The position numbers and the translations under genes were made by a program. DNA of 16,856 bases, from assembly GCA_021799835.1 (NCBI GenBank), contig JAJYZQ010000002.1, positions 1 through 16,856 on the forward strand, in the 5' to 3' direction. Within the stretch, counting starts at the first letter, position 1, and each line of letters opens with the position of its first letter. The notes below the pieces were generated by a model that ran no database searches, was not told where the DNA came from, and saw only the letters and a program-made list of their open reading frames with translations. Source of the stretch: a bacterium. GTDB lineage: Bacteria > Patescibacteriota > Minisyncoccia > JAJYZQ01. This document shows, piece by piece, positions 5,877-13,469 of this stretch.

Positions 5877-8402
5877 ATGGTAGATCTCAAAAAATTGCCG
5901 TTTTATCCGTATATCCTCCTCAATGCACTTATCCCGCTCGCATTTTTCTGGTATTTCGCCGAAGCATTCAAATATGGATTGGTAATCTTTGGTTTGCTCT
6001 GGTTTGCCCATGCAGTAGGCGCATTTTCCGGAGTGTATGGTAATGGTGTGGCGGGAGGATTAGCTATCTTGAGCTTTGGGCTATTCGCGTTTTTCGGCTA
6101 TCTCAATATGTTTTTTCAGGAAAAGCTTGTACTCTATACGCATAAGGATTTTGTGTCTCTCATAGACGGCCGCAAAGATGGCAACATTCCCAACCTGGCT
6201 CTCGCACTGGATTTCTACAGCGCTACATTGCTCTATCCCGCGCGCGCGCTTAACGCCTATATAGTGCTGAACCGCGCACTGGATCATCCGCGGCTTTCAT
6301 TTGTTTTTGAGCGCATTGGCATAGATCGCAATGCATTCCGCGCAGCACTACGCGAGAAAATGCGGAATGTAACCGGTGCTGATGCGGAATTTCTGCCGCA
6401 ACTTCTCGCCAAAGCTATGGATATCGCGCAAGGCCATGGGCATAATAGCATTGCGGTGGGAGATCTTTTTTCTGCAGCGGTCTTTTTAGATAATTATTTG
6501 AAAGAATATTTTTTGCAGGTGGGTTTGGATGAGCAAGATATTGCAAATATTGTTTTTTGGGAAGAAACAGCATTTACCTATCGTATGCCGCGCCGGCGGC
6601 TCAATGCGCACGATCTTCTTTATGCTGAAGGCATTGGCAAGTCATGGTCATACGGATATACGCCGCATCTGGATCGGTTTGCGGTGGATGTGCGCGATTA
6701 TGTAGCATCAAAGCATCCCGATCTCCATGTTACGTTGCGCCAAGATCTCGCTGACACTATGGCGGAGGTTTTAGCCAAGGATAGCGCAAACAGTGTAGTG
6801 GTAGTGGGAGAGAATGGTTCCGGCCGCACGGAACTGATCTATGCGCTTGCGCGAGATATCCGCGAAGGGAGGTCTTTATCACCGCTCAACTTCAAAAAAA
6901 TAGTGTTGCTGGATGTGGGTGGCGTCATAGCTGCTGCGGGTGATACGGAAAATGTACAGCAAATGTTGATCGTGATCCTCAATGAAGCCGCACGTGCCGG
7001 CAATATTATTCTCGCCATTGATAATTTTTCCGACTATATCGGCACGGAAGAGGGAATTGGCAAGGTGGATATCTCTGCCGTACTCGCACCCTACATCAAA
7101 TCAAATGTTCTGCAGGTCATTGGTATTGCAACATTTATCGGTTATCACGATAAGATCGCGCCCAACCCCGCGCTATCCGGCTTATTCAACGCGATTACGC
7201 TGCCCGATATGTCTGCTACTGATACTATCCGCGTACTGGAGGATTATGTGCCGCATTTTGAACAGCGGTATCGCGCAGGGATTACGTATCCGGTACTGAA
7301 AGAGATCGTAAAGCGCACAGATGAATTGATCGCTGATGTGCCGTTTCCGCAAAAAGCAGTGAGCGCGCTGGAAGAGGTGATGGTAAGTGCTGCAAGCCAT
7401 AGGCGTCGGATCGTTACGGTACAGGATGTGGACGACGTCATCGGACGGAAAGCGGGCGTATCGCTGGGTACGCTGCAGGGTGGAGAGGCTGCAAAACTGC
7501 TGGATCTGGAAAATCTTCTTCATCAGCGTATCATTGGGCAAGACCTTGCCGTATCACTGATCGCGCAAGCGATGAAACGCGGCCGACTGGAAGTTGCATC
7601 CCACAAGAAGCCGATTGGTTCATTCTTGTTTCTTGGTCCTACGGGTGTGGGGAAAACAGAAACCGCGAAAGCCCTTGCGGCGATCTATTTTGGCGCCGAG
7701 CAGCAGATGGTTCGTCTGGATATGTCTGAATACCAGCAGCCGGAAGATGAAGCGCGATTCATTGGATCCAGTAAAAATGATCTTGATCAAGCATTTATCA
7801 CGAAGGTTCGCGAAAAGCCATCTAGTTTGATATTGCTGGATGAAATAGAAAAAGCACATCCGAAAATTCTTAATCTCTTTTTGCAGATACTGGATGATGG
7901 TCGGCTAACCGATGCAATCGGCCGTACGGTGAGCTTCCGCAATACCATAATTATCGCCACTTCAAATGCCGGATCAAATATGATCCGGCAGGCAGTGGAG
8001 GCGCATAAAGATTTCTCCTCGTTTCATAAAGAGTTATTAGATTATCTCCAGAATCAAAATATATTCACGCCGGAATTTCTCAATCGCTTTGATGAGACGG
8101 TTGTTTTCAAACCGCTCACCAAAGAAAACCTCATTGCTATTGCGCAGCTCCTTATGGCGTCTCTTAACGACCGCTTGCGCCAGGCACATGATATCACGGT
8201 GGCGGTAACGGATGATATGCTGGACGCCATTGCGGACATCGGCTATGAGCCGGAATTCGGCGCACGCCCTATGCGCCGCGCCATTCAGGACACTGTAGAA
8301 TCTATCGTTGCTGACAAGCTCTTGAGCGGTAAGGCGCCACGCGGCAGCACCCTTGCTATTTCCGCCGCTGATATCCGCGCAAAAGCGAACGTAAGAATGT
8401 GA
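5877..8402 (+). CDS. Membrane-anchored ClpB/ClpC-like AAA+ ATPase with degenerate first ATPase domain
   Basis: 841 residues from ATG 5877 (the GTG at 5850 overlaps the upstream gene). Two or three membrane helices lie at about 9-80. A region at about 140-230 resembles Clp N-domain repeats (AKAMDIAQGHGHNSIAVGDLF). AAA domain 1 has GENGSGRT (311-318), with Arg in place of the Walker A Lys, and IDN (381-383), with Asn in place of the Walker B Glu, so it is probably not hydrolytic. AAA domain 2 is canonical: GPTGVGKT (587-594), LLDEIEKAH around D655-E656, arginine finger LNRFD (R737), sensor 2 GARPMRR (795-801). I see no ClpB middle domain and no IGF/IGL ClpP-docking loop, so it may be a membrane unfoldase rather than a ClpP partner. 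It is probably translationally coupled to the preceding gene. Confidence 0.93.
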   Translation: MVDLKKLPFYPYILLNALIPLAFFWYFAEAFKYGLVIFGLLWFAHAVGAFSGVYGNGVAGGLAILSFGLFAFFGYLNMFFQEKLVLYTHKDFVSLIDGRKDGNIPNLALALDFYSATLLYPARALNAYIVLNRALDHPRLSFVFERIGIDRNAFRAALREKMRNVTGADAEFLPQLLAKAMDIAQGHGHNSIAVGDLFSAAVFLDNYLKEYFLQVGLDEQDIANIVFWEETAFTYRMPRRRLNAHDLLYAEGIGKSWSYGYTPHLDRFAVDVRDYVASKHPDLHVTLRQDLADTMAEVLAKDSANSVVVVGENGSGRTELIYALARDIREGRSLSPLNFKKIVLLDVGGVIAAAGDTENVQQMLIVILNEAARAGNIILAIDNFSDYIGTEEGIGKVDISAVLAPYIKSNVLQVIGIATFIGYHDKIAPNPALSGLFNAITLPDMSATDTIRVLEDYVPHFEQRYRAGITYPVLKEIVKRTDELIADVPFPQKAVSALEEVMVSAASHRRRIVTVQDVDDVIGRKAGVSLGTLQGGEAAKLLDLENLLHQRIIGQDLAVSLIAQAMKRGRLEVASHKKPIGSFLFLGPTGVGKTETAKALAAIYFGAEQQMVRLDMSEYQQPEDEARFIGSSKNDLDQAFITKVREKPSSLILLDEIEKAHPKILNLFLQILDDGRLTDAIGRTVSFRNTIIIATSNAGSNMIRQAVEAHKDFSSFHKELLDYLQNQNIFTPEFLNRFDETVVFKPLTKENLIAIAQLLMASLNDRLRQAHDITVAVTDDMLDAIADIGYEPEFGARPMRRAIQDTVESIVADKLLSGKAPRGSTLAISAADIRAKANVRM

Positions 8403-8403
8403 C

Positions 8404-8430
8404 TTCTCAAAATATGCTCTATCTTGAGAA
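8404..8430 (+). terminator. Possible weak hairpin after the Clp-like gene
   Basis: TTCTCAA (8404-8410) and TTGAGAA (8424-8430) can pair around a 13-base loop, but no T-run follows. The rest of the 128-base gap holds the pilin promoter and no gene. Confidence 0.3.
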
Positions 8431-8480
8431 ATCATCTCGAACAAATGTGAGGGATCTTCATTAGTTTATTGTCTTTTATA

Positions 8481-8508
8481 TTGCAAAACAAGGAGCTTCG
8501 AGTATAAT
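8481..8508 (+). promoter_or_regulatory. Pilin operon promoter
   Basis: TTGCAA (8481-8486), 16 bases, perfect TATAAT (8503-8508). A start near 8515 would give a 16-base leader before ATG 8531. AAGGAAAG nearby is too far and too weak to be a convincing ribosome binding site. Confidence 0.65.
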
Positions 8509-8530
8509 AAAGGAAAGAAAGTATAAACCT

Positions 8531-9164
8531 ATGAAACGCATTTTCTCCACACACACACACACACACACACACACCATCTCAAGTACTAAATGAGAGGAAG
8601 GGAGAACGTTCTTTTACGTTGATTGAATTACTTATTGTCGTCGCTATTATTGGTATACTAGCGGCACTCATTACGGTGAGTGTAAATGTAGCACTTACCA
8701 ATGCAAAAATTGCCCGGGTAAAACAGGATTTGCAAACTTTTGCTTCGGCAGTATCTATAGCTGAAGCGAACACTGGGGAAGTGCTTGGTCAGATTAATGG
8801 CGGAAGTTATGGAGGAAACATTTGGCCTGGTGGCGGCTCTGTGAATTTTAATAATTTATCTGATAGTTCTGGGGCTGTACAATACTGGTATAGCCTATTA
8901 GCAAATGTACAAACTGCTTGTAATGGTGAGTGCAACAATATTAGTACAATGAAACGTGATCCATGGGGCAACCCCTATGGTATTGATCCGAATGAATTAG
9001 AGTTTTCTGGAGCTTTATGTCGTCGTGACTTGGTGCTTTCCGCCGGCCCAAACGGTATTGTAGATACCAGCGATAGTATCATTAATGATGTTATTCCGCC
9101 TTGCGGCGGCGATGATATTTGTTATGTATTGCCCTTTGCTTCGGGAACGTGTACGAATCAGTGA
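8531..9164 (+). CDS. Type IV pilin-like protein 1, out of frame at a CA repeat (phase-variable)
   Basis: The pilin frame is open from 8535 to TGA 9162-9164, but the only start in it before the conserved segment is TTG 8619, inside FTLIELL, which would delete the leader. ATG 8531 enters the (CA)13 tract in another frame and stops at TGA 8591-8593 after 20 codons. One extra CA unit, or two fewer, would join it to the pilin with a leader of MKRIFS, a Thr-His run, and PSQVLNERKGERS. The body has the N-terminal helix FTLIELLIVVAIIGILAALI and a GspG-like C-terminal part (KRDPWGNPYGIDPNELEF, then SAGPNGIVD) with several Cys. Prepilin peptidase would cut before F, with Ser instead of the usual Gly at -1. 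The downstream frame is undamaged, which argues against an old pseudogene. A sequencing error in the repeat is the main alternative. Confidence 0.85.
8548..8574 (+). repeat. (CA)13 microsatellite in the leader of pilin gene 1
   Basis: Thirteen uninterrupted CA units (8548-8573) plus one C. It lies between ATG 8531 and the conserved pilin hydrophobic segment, so each unit gained or lost shifts the reading frame. Pure dinucleotide tracts of this length are rare in bacterial genomes and prone to polymerase slippage. Confidence 0.97.
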
Positions 9165-9190
9165 TGATTGTAAAACAACCATACTATATT

Positions 9191-9772
9191 ATGGGAAAGC
9201 AAACTAGTAGATCATTTACCCTTATTGAACTCTTAATAGTAGTAGCAATTATTGGGATACTTGCGGCATTGATTATTGTTAGCGTCAATGTTGCGCTGAC
9301 CAATTCCAAAATTGCACGAACGAAACAAGACCTCCAGACATTTACCCGAGCAGTATCCATAGCAGAGGCAAATACGGGAAAAGCTTTAATGCAAATTACG
9401 GGAAGTGGGTGCAGCGAGTGTGGTTTTAACGGTAGTAATGATATTGGAGAAAATCTTAATAATCTTCTAGATAGCAATGCTGGCGTACAGCAATGGTACA
9501 ATGATTTGCAAGCCATACAAAATGCATGCAATGGTGATTGCAATAACATCAACACGATGAAGCGTGATCCATGGGGGAACCCTTATTCGCTTGATGAGAA
9601 TGAACTAGAATTTTCCAATGATCTATGTAGAAGAGATTTTATATCATCAGCCGGACCAGATGGTATCATTGACTCTAATTACAATGGAGGGCCGGGCTAT
9701 ACTTGGAATTGTGCAGGAGATGATATTTGTGTAGAATTACCATTTGCTACTGGAACGTGTGCAAATGGATGA
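9191..9772 (+). CDS. Type IV pilin-like protein 2 (GspG-like tail)
   Basis: 193 residues from ATG 9191: a short leader MGKQTSRS, then the helix FTLIELLIVVAIIGILAALI. An in-frame ATG at 9164 overlaps the preceding stop (TGATG) and would give a leader nine residues longer with translational coupling; 9191 fits the short-leader norm better. The protein is a close paralogue of pilin 1: both share VSVNVALTN, KQDLQTF, AVSIAEANTG, MKRDPWGNPY and SAGP-GI-D, and differ mainly in the middle loop. Paired Cys near ACNGDCNN and in the tail may form disulfides. The DPWGNPY and SAGPDGI motifs resemble the calcium-binding end of major pseudopilins. It is probably exported and assembled into a surface filament. 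A strong terminator follows. Assembly genes are not in this window. Confidence 0.88.
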   Translation: MGKQTSRSFTLIELLIVVAIIGILAALIIVSVNVALTNSKIARTKQDLQTFTRAVSIAEANTGKALMQITGSGCSECGFNGSNDIGENLNNLLDSNAGVQQWYNDLQAIQNACNGDCNNINTMKRDPWGNPYSLDENELEFSNDLCRRDFISSAGPDGIIDSNYNGGPGYTWNCAGDDICVELPFATGTCANG

Positions 9773-9820
9773 TTCCATAAGACGATAGTGAAATAAACAG
9801 TATGTTGGTTGTCAGGAAAC

Positions 9821-9846
9821 TCTCCACAAATCTGTGGAGATTTTTT
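9821..9846 (+). terminator. Terminator of the pilin operon
   Basis: TCTCCACA (9821-9828) and TGTGGAGA (9833-9840) form an 8-base stem with an AATC loop, followed by six T. Confidence 0.93.
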
Positions 9847-9864
9847 GTTATCCACAAGCGTGGG

Positions 9865-9892
9865 TTGACGGGAAAGGAGTGTGGGATATAAT
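9865..9892 (+). promoter_or_regulatory. dcw cluster (mraZ) promoter
   Basis: TTGACG (9865-9870), 16 bases, TATAAT (9887-9892): the strongest sigma70-type promoter in the window, expected start near 9899. No promoter as clear was noticed inside the cluster down to murF. Confidence 0.8.
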
Positions 9893-9898
9893 GGATGA

Positions 9899-9937
9899 AA
9901 AGTGGTTGAAAGTGGATAATTGTGGATAATTTGGTGG
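9899..9937 (+). promoter_or_regulatory. Candidate MraZ operator repeats
   Basis: GTGG cores at 9902, 9912, 9922 and 9934 are spaced 10, 10 and 12 bases, the first two as AAAGTGG. MraZ of other bacteria binds TGGG- or AAAGTG-containing direct repeats spaced about one helical turn in front of its own operon, so autoregulation is likely. These sites overlap the DnaA-like 9-mers. Confidence 0.6.
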
Positions 9938-9976
9938 ATAAGAATGGTTGAATGTTGATAAGTAAACGGTTTTGCC

Positions 9977-10411
9977 ATGCTTATCGGCGAATACGCGCAC
10001 AATTTGGATAGTAAGAAGCGTCTCGCCATCCCATCAAAATTACGGGGCGAGATGAGTAATACTGTTGTGGTAACGAAAGGATTGGACGATTGTCTCTTCG
10101 TCTATCCGCCGAAAGAATGGGAAAAGCTCGCGCAAAAATTGGGTGAGCTGCCAGTAGGGCAAGCAAAGACCCGCAGCTTTCTCCGGATCCTTCTTGCGGG
10201 AGCCACGGAAACAGAATTGGATGCGCTTGGTAGAATTCTCATTCCTGATTATTTGAAAGCATACGCGCATTTGGATAAGAAGGCGATCATTGTCGGGATG
10301 TATAACCGCTTGGAGATTTGGGATGAAGAACATTGGCAGGCCTATAAAGAATCAGCAGAAAAAAATACCGGAGAAATAGCTGAACAGTTGGGAGAGTTAG
10401 GCGTGTATTGA
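9977..10411 (+). CDS. mraZ: Transcriptional regulator MraZ
   Basis: 144 residues, the normal MraZ length. It has two AbrB/SpoVT-like swapped-hairpin half-domains, each with the family signature: DSKKRLAIPSKLR (11-23, family norm DxKGR) and DALGRILIP (82-90). The start MLIGEY matches the family. MraZ forms a ring-shaped oligomer that binds direct repeats in front of the division and cell wall operon. Here it is the first gene of that cluster, preceded by a strong promoter and GTGG repeats. ATG 9977 has no Shine-Dalgarno sequence, as for most genes in this window. The first-domain Gly of DxKGR is Lys, a mild deviation. Confidence 0.96.
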   Translation: MLIGEYAHNLDSKKRLAIPSKLRGEMSNTVVVTKGLDDCLFVYPPKEWEKLAQKLGELPVGQAKTRSFLRILLAGATETELDALGRILIPDYLKAYAHLDKKAIIVGMYNRLEIWDEEHWQAYKESAEKNTGEIAEQLGELGVY

Positions 10412-10509
10412 TGAGATCCTGAAATCACCGCCATAGCGGGACAAGTAAATTCAGGATGACATAAAAATTGAGCGCAGGCGCTTCGGCGCAGGCGATTAGC
10501 GTTAAGCGT
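10412..10509. repeat. Palindromic intergenic repeat between mraZ and rsmH
   Basis: ATCCTGAA (10416-10423) pairs with TTCAGGAT (10450-10457), enclosing a nested hairpin CCGC-CATA-GCGG. 10440-10462 matches 497-519 at 19 of 23 positions. A second block, 10472-10494, contains GCGCAGGCG twice around a CTTCG-containing spacer and resembles 3568-3587. No T-run follows, so the operon probably reads through. Confidence 0.6.
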
Positions 10510-11382
10510 ATGAGTCATGTCCCGGTCCTTTTACATAGTGTGATGGGATTTCTGAATCCCCAACCCAACCAAAATTTTGTTGATGCCACCCTTGGCGGCG
10601 GTGGACACGCAAAAGAAATTTTGGTCCATACTAGCCCCCGCGGTATGGTTCTGGGTGTTGACTGGGACGCGGATGCTCTGGAGCGGTTACGCTCTCAGAG
10701 CATCCCTCGACTCATAATGCAAAAAGGAAATTTTGCGCATATTGAAAACATTGTTGCGGAAAACGAATTCGGGCCAATCAGCGGCATATTGTTTGATCTA
10801 GGGTTTTCCTCTCTAACACTGGAAGAAAGTGGCAGAGGATTTTCATTTCAGAAAGATGAGCCGCTTGATATGCGGTATGACCAGGACAATCCGCGTACTG
10901 CCGCGCATATCGTGAATCGCTATGCAGAAGAGGAGATCGCCAATATCTTGTGGCAGTATGGCGAGGAACGGTACAACCGGCGGATTGCGGCAGCCATTCG
11001 TGCCACGCGCAAACAGCACTCAATCCAGACAACTACGCAATTACTGGACGTGATCGCGAGAGCAGTACCCACGGGATACCGCCATAGCAGAATGCACTAT
11101 GCGACGAAAACGTTCCAAGCGCTGCGGATCGCAACAAACGATGAATTAGAGAACATCAGGCAAGGGCTTACAGGAGCTCTGAAGATATTACCTCCCAAAT
11201 CACGCTTGGTGGTACTATCGTTCCACTCATTAGAAGATCGGATAGTAAAAAATTTTTTGCGGGACAACAAGGATACGCTCACGATCCTTACCAAAAAACC
11301 CATTGTCCCTGACCGCGCGGAAGTAGATGCAAATCCTCGCGCGCGCTCTGCAAAACTCCGTGCAGCGGAGGTCATTGACTAA
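10510..11382 (+). CDS. rsmH: 16S rRNA (cytosine(1402)-N(4))-methyltransferase
   Basis: 290 residues from ATG 10510; the start MSHVPVLLHSV fits the family norm MxHxPVLL, whereas the TTG at 10468 would put repeat DNA into the protein. RsmH methylates N4 of C1402 in the ribosomal P site using S-adenosylmethionine. The motifs are in order: SAM-binding FVDATLGGGGHA (23-34), DLGFSSL (96-102), GFSFQKDEPLDMRYD (110-124), YGEERYNRRIA, FQALRIATNDEL, SFHSLEDRIVKNF, and the closing PRARSAKLRAAE. It is slightly shorter than the common 300-315 residues. It holds its usual dcw place after mraZ and before an ftsL-like gene. Confidence 0.97.
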   Translation: MSHVPVLLHSVMGFLNPQPNQNFVDATLGGGGHAKEILVHTSPRGMVLGVDWDADALERLRSQSIPRLIMQKGNFAHIENIVAENEFGPISGILFDLGFSSLTLEESGRGFSFQKDEPLDMRYDQDNPRTAAHIVNRYAEEEIANILWQYGEERYNRRIAAAIRATRKQHSIQTTTQLLDVIARAVPTGYRHSRMHYATKTFQALRIATNDELENIRQGLTGALKILPPKSRLVVLSFHSLEDRIVKNFLRDNKDTLTILTKKPIVPDRAEVDANPRARSAKLRAAEVID

Positions 11383-11392
11383 TAACGCATGC

Positions 11393-11701
11393 ATGACCAA
11401 GAAGGAATACGCACAGCATACAATCTATAAGAGAAACATCCTGTTAGGGCTCGCGGTATTCGGGTTGTTGTTAGCGTATGTAGGGTTGGTCAATGGCGAG
11501 GTGGGAATGAATTATGCGCTTGCGCAGAAACAGCAAAACCTTCAGAATATCCACAATGACATCACCACACTTTCTTTGAATATCCAATATTACACGTCTC
11601 CTTCTTATGTATATCAGCAGAGTTCCAAACTGGATCTGGTGTCTATTCAAAATCCTCAATATCTAGGGTCAGAGCAGTCGCTGAGTTTTCTTTCTCAATA
11701 G
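11393..11701 (+). CDS. FtsL-like division protein (by position and topology)
   Basis: 102 residues from ATG 11393; longer readings overlap rsmH. A short basic cytoplasmic N-terminus (MTKKEYAQHTIYKR) is followed by one membrane helix (about 15-33) and a Gln/Asn-rich coiled-coil-like stretch (about 44-66). The end YVYQQSSKLDLVSIQNPQYL resembles the FtsL/DivIC pattern, in which a helix followed by a Leu-Gly-Leu-type segment ends the coiled coil. It sits ten bases after rsmH and three bases before ftsI, exactly where ftsL lies in dcw clusters. FtsL proteins have very low sequence conservation, so the assignment rests on size, topology and context. It would act in the divisome with FtsB/FtsQ-type partners and activate septal peptidoglycan synthesis. 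Confidence 0.75.
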   Translation: MTKKEYAQHTIYKRNILLGLAVFGLLLAYVGLVNGEVGMNYALAQKQQNLQNIHNDITTLSLNIQYYTSPSYVYQQSSKLDLVSIQNPQYLGSEQSLSFLSQ

Positions 11702-11704
11702 CGT

Positions 11705-13465
11705 ATGAAAAGCATTGATGCGCGCATCAGATGGACAGCCGGATTCTTTATTTTTTTGTTTCTGGTTGTCGCGGCGCGCCTTTTTGAATTTGGCGTCGTT
11801 GACCATCAGTTTTATCAGGCGCTTGCTGACAATCAGCAACAGATCATTCAACAGATAACGCCGCAGCGCGGCGCTATTTATGCACAAGACAAAAATGGCA
11901 AGTTAGTGCCGTTGGCGATCAATAAAGAAACGTATACCGTATATGCGAATAATAAGCTGATCGCGCCGGCGAATCGGCAAAGCTATGCCAATGCATTAAG
12001 CGCAGCATTGCAAATCAGTGCGGTAACAGTGGCCACTGATCTCAGCGTGCCGACTACTTATGAACCGCTTGCGCGGAAGTTGGATGCAGCCACCGCCCAG
12101 CAAGTGCAGAATTTAAATCTCTCTGGCGTGTACACAGAAAAAGAAAGCACGCGGTTTTATCCGGAGGGAATGCTTGCAGCAAACATCATTGGGTTTCTCG
12201 GTTATGGACCGGACGGCATTACGCGTACCGGCCAATATGGCGTTGAGCAGTACTATAATAATGCCTTAAGCGGCACACCCGGAAAGATTGTGAACACTCA
12301 TGATTCTGCTGGCACGCCCATTGACAACGTGTATCTCACCAAGCCTAAAGATGGCGCAAATCTGGTGTTGACCATAGATCCCAATGTAGAATTCTATGCG
12401 CAGCAGGTTCTCCAGGAAGCGGCTGCTTCTTCAAAAGCAGCGGGCGGCACGGTTATTGTTATGAATCCTCAGGACGGCTCTATTATTGCAATGGTAGATA
12501 CGCCTACCTTCAATCCGAATGACTATGGCAATGTACCCAATGCTGTGGTGTATAGCAATGAAGCAGTCTCGGGAGAATATGAGCCGGGGTCCATTTTCAA
12601 GCCGATCACTATTTCGTCTGTAATGAATGTGGGCAAGATCACGCCGTCCACTACCTATCAGGATAACGGGGTTGACCACATAGATGGCTACAACATCTAT
12701 GACTGGAACAACAAGGCGTGGGGACTGCGCACCATGACCGACGTGCTCGCGTGGTCATTGAACCTTGGCGCTATTGATGCTGAGGAGCAAGTGCCGCACA
12801 GTGATTTTCTGCAGTACATCAAAAAGTTTATGTTCGGCAAGGATACGGGCATAGACCTGCCGGGTGAAACGCCGGGTAATTTGAACAACCTCAATGATAC
12901 GCAGAGCAATATTAATTATGCAACGGCATCTTTCGGCCAAGGCATTTTGGTAACGCCTATTCAGATCTTGCGCGCTATTGCTGCTATCGCAAATGGAGGA
13001 AAGCTGGTGGTGCCGCATATTGCAAAAGAAATACAATATGTAAACGGCACCACAAAAACCATTGCCCCCGCACCTCTCCCTGAACGAGCTATTTCTCCAG
13101 AGACCTCGCAGACGGTAACAAAGATGTTAATCGCTGGCGCGGAAAAAGGATTTGCAAACGTGATCAACGTTCCCGGTTATTTCTTTGCGGGAAAGACCGG
13201 TACTGCTCAAGTTGCAGAAACTCAGAAAGCAGGATATTCAAATTCTACAGATCAGTCCATTGTGAGTTATTTTCCCGCCTATAATCCGCAGTTTGTTATG
13301 ATTATGCGGTTGGACAAGCCGAATCTTCCTTATGCAGAGGATTCTGTCGGACCGTTTATGAAGCAAATAGAACAGTATATACTCAATTATTACGCCATAA
13401 CGCCGGATTATAATCCGCAAAACCCGCCTGCGCCACCCTATCCAGTCGGTGCGCCATCATACTGA
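11705..13465 (+). CDS. ftsI: Penicillin-binding protein FtsI/PBP2-type transpeptidase
   Basis: 586 residues. One N-terminal membrane helix lies at about 10-28 (GFFIFLFLVVAARLFEF), followed by the class B pedestal domain with RGAIYAQD (55-62) and the motif EKESTRFYPEG. The transpeptidase domain has all three active-site motifs: SIFK with nucleophile S296 and K299, SLN at 351-353, and KTG at 497-499. It cross-links septal peptidoglycan at the outer face of the membrane. The length is normal for FtsI and there are no PASTA domains. The tail is Pro- and Tyr-rich (NPQNPPAPPYPVGAPSY). Its position between the ftsL-like gene and murF supports FtsI over an elongation PBP. ATG 11705 follows the previous stop by three bases and lacks a Shine-Dalgarno sequence. 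Confidence 0.94.
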   Translation: MKSIDARIRWTAGFFIFLFLVVAARLFEFGVVDHQFYQALADNQQQIIQQITPQRGAIYAQDKNGKLVPLAINKETYTVYANNKLIAPANRQSYANALSAALQISAVTVATDLSVPTTYEPLARKLDAATAQQVQNLNLSGVYTEKESTRFYPEGMLAANIIGFLGYGPDGITRTGQYGVEQYYNNALSGTPGKIVNTHDSAGTPIDNVYLTKPKDGANLVLTIDPNVEFYAQQVLQEAAASSKAAGGTVIVMNPQDGSIIAMVDTPTFNPNDYGNVPNAVVYSNEAVSGEYEPGSIFKPITISSVMNVGKITPSTTYQDNGVDHIDGYNIYDWNNKAWGLRTMTDVLAWSLNLGAIDAEEQVPHSDFLQYIKKFMFGKDTGIDLPGETPGNLNNLNDTQSNINYATASFGQGILVTPIQILRAIAAIANGGKLVVPHIAKEIQYVNGTTKTIAPAPLPERAISPETSQTVTKMLIAGAEKGFANVINVPGYFFAGKTGTAQVAETQKAGYSNSTDQSIVSYFPAYNPQFVMIMRLDKPNLPYAEDSVGPFMKQIEQYILNYYAITPDYNPQNPPAPPYPVGAPSY

Positions 13466-13469
13466 AACT

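Larger units (their letters stand above)
9848..9961. promoter_or_regulatory. Cluster of DnaA-box-like 9-mers flanking the mraZ promoter
   Basis: TTATCCACA at 9848-9856 and its reverse complement TGTGGATAA at 9921-9929 are perfect DnaA-box consensus sequences. AGTGGATAA (9911-9919), GGTGGATAA (9933-9941) and TGTTGATAA (9953-9961) each differ by one base. One perfect box lies upstream of the -35; the others lie downstream of the -10. Binding by DnaA is an inference from the motif. Confidence 0.6.

Noticed and set aside
8590..8621. ATG 8590 or TTG 8619 as the start of pilin 1
   Set aside because: ATG 8590 is in another frame and stops after ten codons. TTG 8619 lies within the conserved FTLIELL segment and would remove the leader needed for export and processing.
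8531..9164. Pilin 1 as an ordinary pseudogene
   Set aside because: Apart from the repeat-linked frame break there is no stop or deletion, and the paralogue motifs are all intact.
8548..9941. CRISPR array
   Set aside because: The CA tract is a microsatellite and the GTGG repeats are 10-12 bases apart; neither has repeat-spacer structure and no cas gene is present.
9848..9961. A complete replication origin
   Set aside because: The boxes are notable, but no dnaA gene, clear unwinding element or skew evidence is visible here, so only a regulatory cluster is claimed.
10468..10509. TTG 10468 as rsmH start
   Set aside because: The added residues come from G+C-rich repeat DNA, and MSHVPVLL at 10510 is the family start.
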